Shown here piece by piece: positions 44,665 to 55,499 of a DNA stretch of 64,000 nt. Every line of letters starts with the position of its first letter. The stretch's first letter is position 1. The stretch is from Puccinia triticina. Taxonomy: Eukaryota > Basidiomycota > Pucciniomycetes > Pucciniales > Pucciniaceae. The position numbers and the translations under genes are program-made. The notes under the pieces were generated by a model. That model was not told the DNA's origin. It did no database searches and saw nothing but the letters and a program-made list of their open reading frames with translations. The stretch lies in assembly GCF_026914185.1 (NCBI RefSeq), contig NC_070575.1, forward strand, positions 1,736,001 to 1,800,000, given 5' to 3'.

Positions 44665-45539
44665 GAGCATTTCCACCGCGGGCGGTATTTTCGGGGCCCT
44701 AAAATTTGATCTCTGGGAGTGCGCAGCCAGTTTTAGCGCCCCAAACTGCTGCGGCATGCACCGCGAGAGTCTCTAAAAATTCATGAAAGGCATACGTCGC
44801 CCCCGGTCCACTCCCCCGTCAATCATATGAAAGGCCGGTTATCGAGGGGAATTCTCCTCTTGATGATCGGAACAAACCGGGTCGCTCCAGTCATCGTGTG
44901 GAGTATATACTCCTCTCGATAACTGGAACGAACCGGCCATCGAGGGGAGTATGTACCCCCCTCGATGAGGTTGGAACAAACCGGTCGTTCCGGTCATTGT
45001 GGGGAGTACTCCTCTCGATAACTGGAACGAACCGGCCATTGAGGGGAGTATGTACTCCCCTCGATGATCAGAACAGACCATGAGTTTGTTCCGGTCATCA
45101 TGGGGAGTACTATTCCTCTCAATGACCGGAAGGAACCGGACATCGAGGGGAGTATGTGCACCTCTCGATGACCAGAAGGAACCGGCCATCAAGGGGAGTA
45201 TGTACTCCTCTCGATGACCGGAACAAACGGGCCGTCGAGGGGAGTAGCTCTTGATGGCCGGCCTGCCTTGGCCATCAAGGTACATATTGTTCGGGGGTGT
45301 GACTGATGGTGGGAGTTGTAGTTTCACGTGACTTTGTTCCGTGAAAGGGAGTCGAGGGGGGATGGAGGAGTCGGTAGGTGAGTCTCTAGGAGTCCCTACA
45401 TGTAGGGACTCGAGGTCGATATTTAGGGACGGCCGTAAATTTTTGACGCAAATAGCGCCCGCGGTGGGTCGGGTTGAGGCGGTAAACTCCTGAAATTTCC
45501 AACTAGGGCCCCGATTTAGGGCCCGCGGTGGGAATGCTC
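44665..45539. mobile_element. PIF/Harbinger-like non-autonomous element, 875 bp, with palindromic interior
   Basis: The ends GAGCATTTCCACCGCGGGC (left) and GAGCATTCCCACCGCGGGC (right, complement) are followed by CGGGGCCCTA in both. Flanking TTA at 44662-44664 and 45540-45542 is a perfect 3-bp duplication, typical of PIF/Harbinger. The interior (about 44830-45270) is an array of CCGGTCATCGAGGGGAGTA-type palindromes. It is inserted in the left terminus of the 10-kb element. Confidence 0.8.
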
Positions 45540-45983
45540 TTATGACTAAGCTGCATTTCTTGCATGAGAGATATTTCGGTTTTGGTGGTGTTTTCCTTTG
45601 AACCCCCAGAACTCAACTCTGATAATACCCAACCTTCTAAGTTTTGGGTGGATGATACGCCTGCATCTGCCCCTCCTTCTGATATAATTTCAGACTTTTT
45701 TGCGTCCATCTTCCCCCTCATTTTAATTTTCTAAAACGTCCATTTCCTCGAGTTTCTCGGAATTTCCACCGGATCAGAAAATAACCGCCCGTGCGCAGTT
45801 ATCTCGAGGTCAATTCGCTGATACAACACGATATAAGTATGTGTTTCTATTTTTTTCCACCAATCCTCTCTGCTTAGCTCCGATCTCATATTTCCTAGCG
45901 CTGATCATCAACCTCCTCAACCGATCAGAATCCTGGTACTCCTTCAACGCATACATCCAATCCGAATACCTCCCTGCAATATC

Positions 45984-48834
45984 ATGTGTCTTGAAAACTT
46001 ACCCCGTCTCCCGCGCTTAGAGGATAAGCTAAATTTTTTCGACAAAGTCTTGCATGCATATCCCCTTGACCCAAAGCAGTTTTTGCAGGCTTATCTTACA
46101 CATGAAGATCCAAAAATCAAGTCAAATCGTCGGTTGTGGGGAGCACCAATTGGATGGCCAACAATGACGGCCATTTTGAAGGCAATCAAGGATCTTGTTT
46201 GGCATACTCCTGAAGGAAAATCTTGTTGGAATCAATACATTCTGTCCGAGGTGGGTCTCTCTTCTCATTCAGTCTTGGCTCGCTCTGTGGGTGAAAAGGT
46301 TCTAACACATTTTTATCTTATTGGTTGATTGGTTGAGTAGGCGCAAGCAATCCTCGCCGCCAAAGGTGGAGCCCGCGGACAAGGTAATTACTTTAACGCT
46401 AGAAGTATAACACCAGATTTTTTCTCGGACGAATCAAAGGCTGCTCGTACAAAAAAACTTGTCACAGAGGACATGCCGTTCCTCTACAATCTCATTTTGA
46501 ACAAAGTCCAACCGCACCGACCAGCACCTTCTCCAGTGCTTGCAACCAAAGGCCCTACACCAAGTTAATCAAGGACACCTCTCCCCAACCAGACTCAGAA
46601 ACCGGCGAGGGAGTCAGACTCAGACTCAAGCACCAACTTAGAATCTGATACTGACACAGCACCAGCAGCATCTCAGAGACAAACCCTGCTAGCCAAAAAA
46701 ACAGCTCTTGAAGAAATCAAAGACTCCAAAGAACCCTTTGACCGTACCAATAGACCCCATGTCATTGCATCAACTGTTTGCTCGATTGTTTCTTTTGCAG
46801 CCAACCGAAGGGACAACGCCCTCCAGATACAGAATTTGGTTGTTTTGCTTGCCTGTGGTGTAACGGAACGGGTCAGCGCCTATCTCAATTATATTGGGCT
46901 AGCATCTTCTTGTTGAACGGCTCACCGCGCAATCAGTTCACTCGGAAGAATTGCCAAAAACAACATTTCAAAAGAAATGGCCAGTTGGAAATCCCCAATG
47001 GTCCCAATCATATGCCTGGACAACCTTGATTTTGAAGAGTCTGTTCATGAGAAATCGGTTGAAAAGACCACACAGATGTTCCATGGCACATGGGGATACC
47101 TTCACGTCCCCAATAAGGAGTTAATCGACCAGTTTGATCCCGAAGAATTCTCTCTTGAGCGCTACCAGAAGGCAATATTGGATTTGGCAGATATGCAGGT
47201 TCAGCCATCCTGGTTTCTACCCAGCAATGATTCAAGCTTGCATTTTCAGGACGTCATCAAAAGTCAGATAACTAAAGTTCTACTGGAATACATTGCGACT
47301 CCGTTAGATAAGAATCAAAATCTTAACACTTTTCCACCTCCAATTGATCCAATAGCCGTCAAGAAACCCAATTTTTTGATGTTCAAATTAATGGTTGCCT
47401 TGGACAACTCCTCCAAGGGTGTTGGCGAGGTCCTAGAAGGCTTCTTGCGCCAAACAAAAATCAGCTCAGAACAGTTTTTCTCCCGGCTACAAGTGCTTGA
47501 GGGCAATCTGGCAACTTGTATGAATCTTGAGAGCCTCAGAGCTCAGCAAAAGCCCAGCAGTCACATTCAAGACAATCTGTCCGGTTTCTTCTCGCTTCTT
47601 GGGGCCTCCCATGTACTCTGGAATTTCGCCCAGGCAGTATTCCTTCTTCATTTCGGAAATCCATCTGACTCGCAAGACTTAGGCGCTTGGCATACACTGT
47701 CTTCGCTAGGAATACCCTCTGAGCAACTGACCACCAAGAAGTATTTCACTTTGATGCTTACGCACATGACTAAATGTCATGAGGCAACAATTATATATTG
47801 TATCTTGTAAGTCAATTGCAACTTTGTAACTTTGCAACTCAGCTCCTCTCCTTTTATTGTTTCTGATGACTTTTTTTGGGGGTCAGGACCGTGATGAACC
47901 TCCCTAAAGCTCTGCTACCAGAGGAAAAGGCTAAGCTTCCATTGCAGAGGCTCAAAGAAACAGTTGATCTGTGCTACAATCAATTTTTCTCACCTGTGGC
48001 TTTGCGGAGTGCTTCTGTGGATTTGGCAACTGGATTAAAGAACAATCTTCTTTGGTTACGTGATTTTGCTGCAATAATTGAATGTGATCGCGCAATGCGG
48101 GCAGGAGATATTGGAAGGGTCCTCAATATGTGGAAATGTTTCACCGTAATGGCTCATGGAATTAAAGGTCTTAACAACTATGCAATCTACTTGCCACGAA
48201 TGATACTTCTATTAACAAAAGTCCTCCCAAAAGGCCTTGCAAAAACCTTATTGCACTCGCTTCTCATCAACCCCAGCGGACGACCAAATCACTTTGTTGC
48301 CAAGGATTTCTTCTTGGAAAACAATAACTTTTGGCTCAAGTACTTTTATAATCATAGCGGCATCGGGACCGAAATTTCCCGCTTGAAAGACATTTTCTTG
48401 GTTATCATACCAATTGTGAGTGTTCTGTATTCAACCTTCTATTTATTCTTGTATGTTTTATTCGCTGATCGCGCCTTTTGTTCCCCATCTGAATAGCTAC
48501 GCAAGCTGGTACAGGGAATTAAAGGCAATTCCGGCAAGAATGTGGTTTATCAATCTCATAAACATTATTTATCAATCAACTCAATAAATAGCTATCTTGG
48601 AATGGCCCAACAACACAATTTACTCTCCAAATCATCTATGTTCAACTCAAAGACTGTGTTGACATTTACAAAGCCGGATTGGCAGCCTTGCATAAAGATT
48701 ACCAGCAAAAGAAAAAGAAATTGAACCGTATGCAACCATTGACCATCCTGCTGTATCACACTCCCACCGTTCCAATTGAAGAAGCAAACATGTTTGAAGA
48801 GGAGGAAGAGGATATAGGTGACCTCGAAGAGTAA
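45984..48834 (+). pseudogene. DUF6589-like protein gene of the 10-kb element, with two stops and a late frameshift
   Basis: Exons 45984-46250, 46341-47806, 47887-48415 and 48497-48834 join in frame across GT-AG introns, giving a protein of over 800 aa. Stops interrupt it: TAA at 46566-46568 and TGA at 46914-46916. A frame change near 48600 separates the end (KAGLAALHKDYQQKK, acidic tail). Motifs: ICLDNLDFEESVHEKS, MFHGTWGYLHVPN, LGASHVLWNFAQAVFL, HFGNPSDSQDLGAWH and MTKCHEATIIYC. I recognise this pattern as the DUF6589 family of basidiomycetes, whose function is not established; assignment is from memory. If it is the element's transposase, conserved acids such as DNLD and HEAT-E would be candidates. 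Confidence 0.7.
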
Positions 48835-48838
48835 TTTT

Positions 48839-51208
48839 TCACTTTGTTAGTTTTTGTCGTTTTCTCTCCGCGGCTTGTTCAGAATTTTTCCTTTTTGTTT
48901 CCTCTTCTTTCTGTCGGCGCCTTTCAAGAGTGGCTTGGTTTCTTTCTGAGATCTCTTTTTTTTTTGCTTCCTCGGCGTCCTTCTTTTCTCTTTCTAGTTT
49001 CTCCAAGTAATCCATGTATGAGACTCTTCCGACGTAGTTGTTGATCTGATCAAGTAAGTGTGCCATTTGACCATTGTGAGCTTCGCCGCCAGAGAGATCC
49101 TGCAGTTCCTTATTTGAAGCCCCCCCGCGAAATGCTACAACAACCCTCCGTGCCTGAAATAGTCCAAAGTGATCCTCAGGGTCAAACTCCAAGTGTTCGG
49201 CTTTGATTTGAGTGTAATGGAAATCAGCATATTCTTTGACTAAAAACTTGGCAAATCTTTCAAGTTCTCCAGCCAAAGGTTTGATTCCCGTGTCCGCTTT
49301 AACAACTGATTGAGTTGTGGGTACCTTCTGAACCTTTGGCGGCACTGGGACATCAATTGATAATTCTCTAGAGGTAATGTTTTTGCTGAAGTTTTCTTTT
49401 GTGAGGTGTTTGAAAGCTTCAAAGAGAATCCTCGCGCTTTTGGGGTCGCAGTTGGAGCACAAACACACATCAAACTGATTTTCTTCTTCTCTTAGTTTTT
49501 CAAGTTTTACGTTTGGGTCGGCTTTATCTAACGGGACATAACCTAGTCTGCAAAATCCAATAACATTGAGTCAAAATCGATGATGTTTTAATTTAATTAT
49601 GGGCCTCAAAACAACAAATAAACTCACAAATTATCAAGAGACATTGCAATGCGAAGGCACACTGGGGTGATGGCAAGTGCGTCCATCCTATCGTCGTTGG
49701 ATTGCATCATTGGGGTTTGAAAATCACTGATTTTATTCTTTCCTGACCTCCAATTGGTTTCAACAAGCATTATACCGAGGCCTGGATTATTTTCCCCACG
49801 ACCACACCTGCCAATCATCTGACTGATTGAAGAGGGGTCGCCCCGGCCAACGTGCACCACACATCTGACTTGCTCCCAATTCTGGCCCAACCCACGGGCC
49901 ATAGTGCATGAAATAATTGGGAACTGTCCATCTTCAAAACCATCAATTATGTCAACTTTATCTAGGTTTCCAGTACACAAACGGTAACAACGAGCAAATG
50001 AGCTGTCTGGGTCTAAGTGGCCACCTTGGATATCCCGAGCTTCATGGATTGCGCGAAGGACTTGCCAGGTGAGATTTTGGGTTGGAGCGTAGATGAGAGT
50101 TGGAGGAATTTGGTTGTCTGGAATAATGTTTCTGGTTGCGAAGAGCCTTTTAAGGTCATGACACGATCCCAAAGATGAATTCATTGGGACACGGATGAGA
50201 CAAATTTCCGGACGGGTGAGTTCACCATGTACCATTGTCACATTTTCTGGTAAAATCTTCAAGCTGTTCAGGATCTTCTGGATTGCAACAGGTCTGCAGG
50301 TTGCTGAGAGCAAAAGGATTGGTACTCTATTTGCTGCAAGAAGTCTGGCACCTAAGTCTCCATAAGAAGGACAAAAGATACCTCGGTCTTGAAGCTTGAA
50401 ATGACTGCTAATTTTTTTTCCGAGTCTGCTGGCAACTAAACCCCAAACGTATATCATGTGCGCTTCATCAACAACCATCAAGACTAATTTAGATAGGAAT
50501 TGGCGGTCAAAAAAGATTTGCCGGAACGTCGGATTATTCAAAAGGACCTCAGGGCTCTGGTAGCTCAGGAAAAGATCAGCCAGCCAGTTGAGTCATTCCA
50601 AAGGAAAGCCACTGAAAACTCTAACCAGGTAAATAAAGGCAAAATCCCCTCTAAGCACTTTTTTTCAATGTCCGGTGTAAAGTTCATCTTAGTCAGATTC
50701 ACCGCTTTTATATTTGCATTTTTCTTCTCCAGGACCTGATTGCGGCACACACATGCAGGGGTTCAAATATTAGTAAGATACCATGCATCAAACAATCAAG
50801 AATCAATGGATAACTAACTTGGTTATCTCTGAGAGAATCCAAAGGATTCAAAACAAGGATAATTGGTTTCTTGTACGCAGGAAAGAGGCAATAGTATACT
50901 TTGCCAATCCTCGTTTTGCCAAAACCAGTGCCAGCAAGCGTAAAGGTGTGCTTGCGACAAACCAAGCTGATCACCATTTCCATTTGGATTGGCTTCAACG
51001 GTTCCGAGTAATACTTGGCTACAGTAAGGGTGATATGTTTGGTAAGTTCAGCACTAGACATTGTGTCAAACTCTTCCCGCAACTTCAATTTTGAGGTTGC
51101 GTTTTCTTCTTGAGATAGATTGAGGGTGGCTAGGTTGCCATCATCCTTGTCAGTCGCTTCCATGGCTGATTGATGTAGTTGTCCAATAAGGACGAGGTTC
51201 TCTTCCAA
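48839..51208 (-). pseudogene. RecQ-like DNA helicase gene of the 10-kb element, probably frame-broken
   Basis: The first ATG is about 51163, and the frame is open from 51208. Motifs in order: Walker A AGTGFGKTRI (about 50930), LVLNPLDSLRDNQ, then after a GTTAGT intron a short exon. Next come FLSYQSPEVLLNNPT, Walker B VDEAH (about 50478), LLSATCRP, TLIYAPTQ and motif VI QMIGRCGRGENNPG (about 49815). The last exon 48839-49547 joins at 49628 and ends in a Lys/Glu-rich coiled coil. RecQ enzymes unwind DNA 3'-5'. Near 50650 coding sense changes frame at a G-run, fitting one lost base. Its stop is 4 bp from that of the DUF6589-like gene, so transcripts must overlap. Confidence 0.8.
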
Positions 51209-51622
51209 TGTTATTTCATTCTTTTCTTGTCAATCAAGCTCAAGGTTATTTTTTTGGCCTCAAGGTTTTTTTCTCCATCAATTGTTGGTCATTTGGGCGT
51301 GATCAGGCTCACTAGCTTCAATTGGGTCCCAATGCAGTTGGGTCAGTGCGCTATGGAAATACTAAATTAATTTGGAATGAAATGGAGTGATGTGCTCAAC
51401 ATCACTATTATTTTGTTTTTGATTCTGATTTTTGAAATATTTATTTTAGAAGTAGATTAGCTAGATACATAGGATATAAAATACATGATAATTTTGTTGA
51501 GAAGGATGCCATTCAGGAAAAATGGGTCCCGGAAGGAGAGGTTGAGAATTGACGGAGTAGTGAGGAATATAATGTTGAGCGTGGTCAATTATCCGCATCT
51601 CTCATGCGAGAAATGCAGCTTA

Positions 51623-52006
51623 GGCCCTGTTTGGAGCCAATATAAATATAGGTGATATGATCATTTGTAAATTCAATAAGAAATACCAAACTCAACATAA
51701 AGAATCCAATTTTTTTGTAGGAAACCTACAGTACTGGTCTCATCAACTATGAAGTCAGATTTAACTGATTCAGCCATCTTCAGCACCATAATACCATTAT
51801 ATTCCTTTGTTTTGGTCAAAAGCAATATAATGGTACTACAGTACTGAATATGGCTGAATCAGTTGAATCTGACTTCATAATTGAAGATACAAGTATTGTA
51901 GGTTGCCTAGAAAAAATATTTGGAGGCTTTATGTTGAATTTTGTAGTTTTCATTGAATTAACCAATGATTATATCACCTATATTTATATCGGCTCCAAAC
52001 AAAGCC
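51623..52006. mobile_element. PIF/Harbinger-like hairpin MITE, 384 bp (GGCCCTGTTTGGAGCC family)
   Basis: The ends GGCCCTGTTTGGAGCC and GGCTTTGTTTGGAGCC (complement) are flanked by TTA at 51620-51622 and 52007-52009. Almost the whole left half is complementary to the right half (for example TACAGTACTG and GAAGTCAGATT), so the transcript would be one long hairpin. It is inserted in the right terminus of the 10-kb element. Confidence 0.88.
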
Positions 52007-52036
52007 TTAGTCATAAATCCCTCCGGCAAAGCCTCA

Positions 52037-54513
52037 GAGCATCCGCATCCGTTGCTAAGTTAGTCTGGACTAACTACACCCCGGGAGTACCTCCACGTGC
52101 ACCTAACTGAACATCTCCGAGGATTCCTCGGGAACCCGTGCGCAAGGTCAGACCTGCAGGTGACGGTCCAGGGTATTGCAAGGTCACCACCCATATCTCA
52201 GGGGTGGCCTTGATGGGATCACCCCGAGGAATCCACGGAAGCCTTGGGCCTTTCGTGGACACAGCGAGGCCTCCATGTGATACAAACATTACTGGAGGGC
52301 CCACGGCTTCTCCACGCAGTGCGCTCTACCACAGATAGGCTCATCGGTCACATCAGACCGGATTAATTCATATCGTTCAGATATGGCATCGATACTGCTG
52401 GGGTATGTAGCCAGTCACTGCATTGTGTAGTCCTGGTGAAACAAGTGTACATACTACAAAGAGAGAAATTGGGGAAGGGAAAAAAACACACAGCAAAGAA
52501 AGAAAACATCCAAATAAGGGACACAAAAAAAATGGAAACAAATGGGAGGGCTGTTGTAGGATTACTCCCAACAGATGGCCGACGGAGTGCAAGATAGAAA
52601 AGCAGCTGGGGCTTGAGTGCCATAGAGCTGATTGACGAGACCGTTGCCCCGTGTAACTGCGCTCCGCCAAGCTCGATGGTCACGAGGTCTGTCTGTACTG
52701 CAGACCCCCATCCGGTGTCACGAGTGCGCCGGCCCTCTCCGTGCCCGTATTCGCCGCCCGAGAGACCCGGCTTGCTGAGCCACCCACACCTTTCAGCTGG
52801 TCGTGCTCGGCTAGCAACCGTTTGCGCAGTCCAAAAGGTGGCCGACGGGTGCCCGGAACAACGTACAAGGGGATCGGCGACTGTAGTGCATACGACTCGC
52901 GCTTCATCAAACGGGATGTCTGGGTAGATACAATTCAGCTGATGAGAGGAAGAAGCAGAAGCAGGTCAGCTTTTGTTTTGTTTTTTACATTATTTGGTGA
53001 GGGGTGAGGGGTGAGGTGGTGAGGTGGAGATGTCTGACTCTGAGCGAGCCACAGCCTCGGACTCGGAGGTGGAAGGGATCGTGCTGGGGACTCGGAGCAG
53101 GCTTGAGCAGCCAAGTGAAATTTTTTGTTTGTGTCTCACAATATTTTCCGCGGCAGGGGTGGTCTGATGTGGTTGGTGAGGGCCAGGGAGGCCAGTGCCG
53201 GTCTTTTGCTTGCCATCAAGGTGGGCCAAAGACAGCAAGCCGTGGAAGCCACACAGAAAAAATGGAGTGTGTGGTTTCAATGCGAACAAAAAAGCGCTTT
53301 CCTGGACTCCACCGAGATTCAATCTACAGTGCCCCCCATGACTTCTCAACTACCCCTACAGGGGGGTTCCAAATTTTGGAGATTTTTTTTCCAAAAATTA
53401 TTTTAAAAGTGGGCTGATGCTGGGCTCTTTTTGGCCCATTTTTTGATGCAAATGTCACATTTCACCAACCAGACCTGGTAACATGCATGATAATAGCCCA
53501 AATTCATTGAAATTTCACTGGACTCGCTGCCAAGAGAGCAATGAAGAAATACTCTTCACATTGCCACATTCCAAAGAGTGTACTGATGGATATGGCAATT
53601 ATCAATAACTAAGGAGGTGCATATTTGCATAAATACCTACACCTGTAGTATGTATGTACATAGATACTTTGGTCTCTAAATACATAATAAATATTCTATA
53701 AGTCCATAGTACATGTCTGTAACCACATACTATGGTCTTAAAACCAGCTGTTCCAAATTTTGCATCTGAAAAAAATGAAACTTTTTTTTGAGGCATTGCA
53801 CAGACTTCAAAGTTATATTTTTGAGTTCTCCTACGTCTGTAGGGCTCAAAAATGTATAGTTTACATGTGATACATGTCTGGTGACTTTGAACACATTGTT
53901 CAAAGTTCAAATTTTTTTTGCAGGTGTGGGGTAGTTGAGAAGTTGTGGGGGGCACTGTACTCGCGTGGAGTCCTCTGATTTTTTCTCATCGGAGTGACAA
54001 GGAATCGAGACCCCTGTCCATCTCCGACAGCGTGCCCACGATCACGTGGGAAACGGTGGATCCCATGTCCGTTTCACAGATCAAGCGCGACCCGTCGGAT
54101 CCACTGTGGATCCCTCGTCCGTTTCACGGATCAAGCGCGACCCGTCGGATCCACCCAAGGTCGCGGCAGGAAGTACCCCCGCCGTGTAGCTCGGATTACG
54201 ATCGGAGTAGGCTAATCCGAGTGGCCGACCGCATTGGTGTAGATTGGGAGGTCCGAGGCTGTTGGAGATTATGTGATTAGGTGCCTGTATGGTATGTGTT
54301 TGGCACCTAAACACATAGAGTTCATGCCATTGAGCATGATGCATATGCATTTTAGAGGTTAGTCCGAGGACTAGTGGGGGCTAGATCTATACCCCACTAG
54401 CTCCAAACCAAGCTCCGGGTCAAGTTGATCCCCGGTTGATCCAACCCGATGCGGTTGCGGGGTCGAACTAAGTGCCCTAATCCGGGCTAACTTAGCGCCC
54501 GGTGCGGATGGTC
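52037..54513. mobile_element. GAGCATCC-type element, 2.48 kb, in the right terminus of the 10-kb element
   Basis: The ends GAGCATCCGCATCCG (left) and GACCATCCGCACCGG (right, complement) share the inner block GCTAAGTTAG. They are flanked by TCA at 52034-52036 and 54514-54516. The right end lies directly beside the re-appearing TIR sequence CAGGCGGGGGAGGGACTTAG. The interior has scattered open frames without recognisable motifs and holds a nested Tc1/mariner-like MITE. No transposase was found. Confidence 0.75.
53328..53958. mobile_element. Tc1/mariner-like MITE, 631 bp
   Basis: Inverted ends CAGTGCCCCCCATGAC and CAGTGCCCCCCACAAC continue with TTCTCAACTACCCC in both. They are flanked by TA on each side, the Tc1/mariner target duplication. 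The body is AT-rich and non-coding. Confidence 0.82.
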
Positions 54514-54552
54514 TCAGGCGGGGGAGGGACTTAGTTAAGTTCGGGTGCAAGC

Positions 54553-55273
54553 ACCCTTCTGCTGCGGATACTTGCCGGAAATGTGAAAGTTTTTAGGTGC
54601 CAGGTACCAGTCAAATGGCAGGAGGCACCATCAGCTCTAAAAGTGCGCAAAGTCTTTACAGCGAGTTGATCATCCAACAGCAAGCTCAACTAATTTGCAA
54701 CCCGCCCAGCTCTTGCTTGTCCTGCGTGCAGGCAGACTTGGTGTCAAGTTCGGTGTCAGGCTCAAGTCAAGCTGCAAATAGAGCTCATCCCATGTGTAAC
54801 GACTGTGTAGCTGATCAAAAATTATTTTGAGAACATCTATAGTTATACGTAGGTAAAGTACAATTATCATGCGCCTTTTATTTACATACTAATGACGAAA
54901 GGAACATAATAATAACGAAAGGATAATTAAAAATGGCTTGGTATATTTGGATTACTCAGTCGTCTTTTAAATTTGGTTCGTATACATCTTGTTATTTCTC
55001 TTGTTCCGCTTTTCTTTTTCCCTTCATCGAGATATGTTTGCTCTTTGGTTATCCTTTACAACTCGGAATCCCATCTTATAATTCACCACATCGTATAAAC
55101 CATCCTCATTAGAGTTTCAACGAGGATAGTCTTCCCCGCTCGCTTGAACTGGGCTATCTTGCCAATAGGGTAAACACGAATAGGTGTGCCTTCATGTAGT
55201 TCACCACACCATGGTGTCATGGAACTAAGCACATACATAAATGGTGCTACACATTAGATCAGCCAGGTAATCC
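54553..55273. other. Spacer upstream of the first modular gene
   Basis: No gene. Parts (about 54731-54770 and 55200-55400) are recognisably similar to 60443-60640, so the tandem duplication includes upstream sequence. Confidence 0.5.
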
Positions 55274-55499
55274 ATGAAACTTGTTTCACAAACACCTTTT
55301 TCGGGTAAGTGTCTTGTCAACTTTTTCATAATTATACGGGATGAAGCACGGATTCGAATATGTTTTCAAATCATGGATTGGGTGCTTCTAGATATGTTGT
55401 TTTTGATGAGCGACACTGTTTGCTCCAGGTTCCACCGCACGCCGTTACTGGCAAACCCGAGTCAATTTCTGATAGCTTGTTCGACTTCGTCTTTCGATT

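Larger units (their letters stand above)
44616..54542. mobile_element. 10-kb DNA transposon with DUF6589-like and RecQ-like genes
   Basis: Left end: GAACTTAACTAAGTCCCTC and on through CCCCGCCTGAGGCTTTGCC, broken at 44664 by an insertion, and resuming at 45543 with TGACTAAGCTGCATTTC. Right end (complement): the same order, broken by two insertions (51623-52006 and 52037-54513). With the three insertions removed, the ends match over about 80 bp with about three mismatches. The genes inside face each other and fill the interior. After subtracting the insertions the element is about 6.2 kb. I know of no named superfamily with this gene pair. Confidence 0.75.

Noticed and set aside
52360..52683. 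Minus-strand membrane protein (many Phe/Leu)
   Set aside because: Low-complexity T/C-rich sequence in a non-autonomous element, with no conserved motif or splice support.
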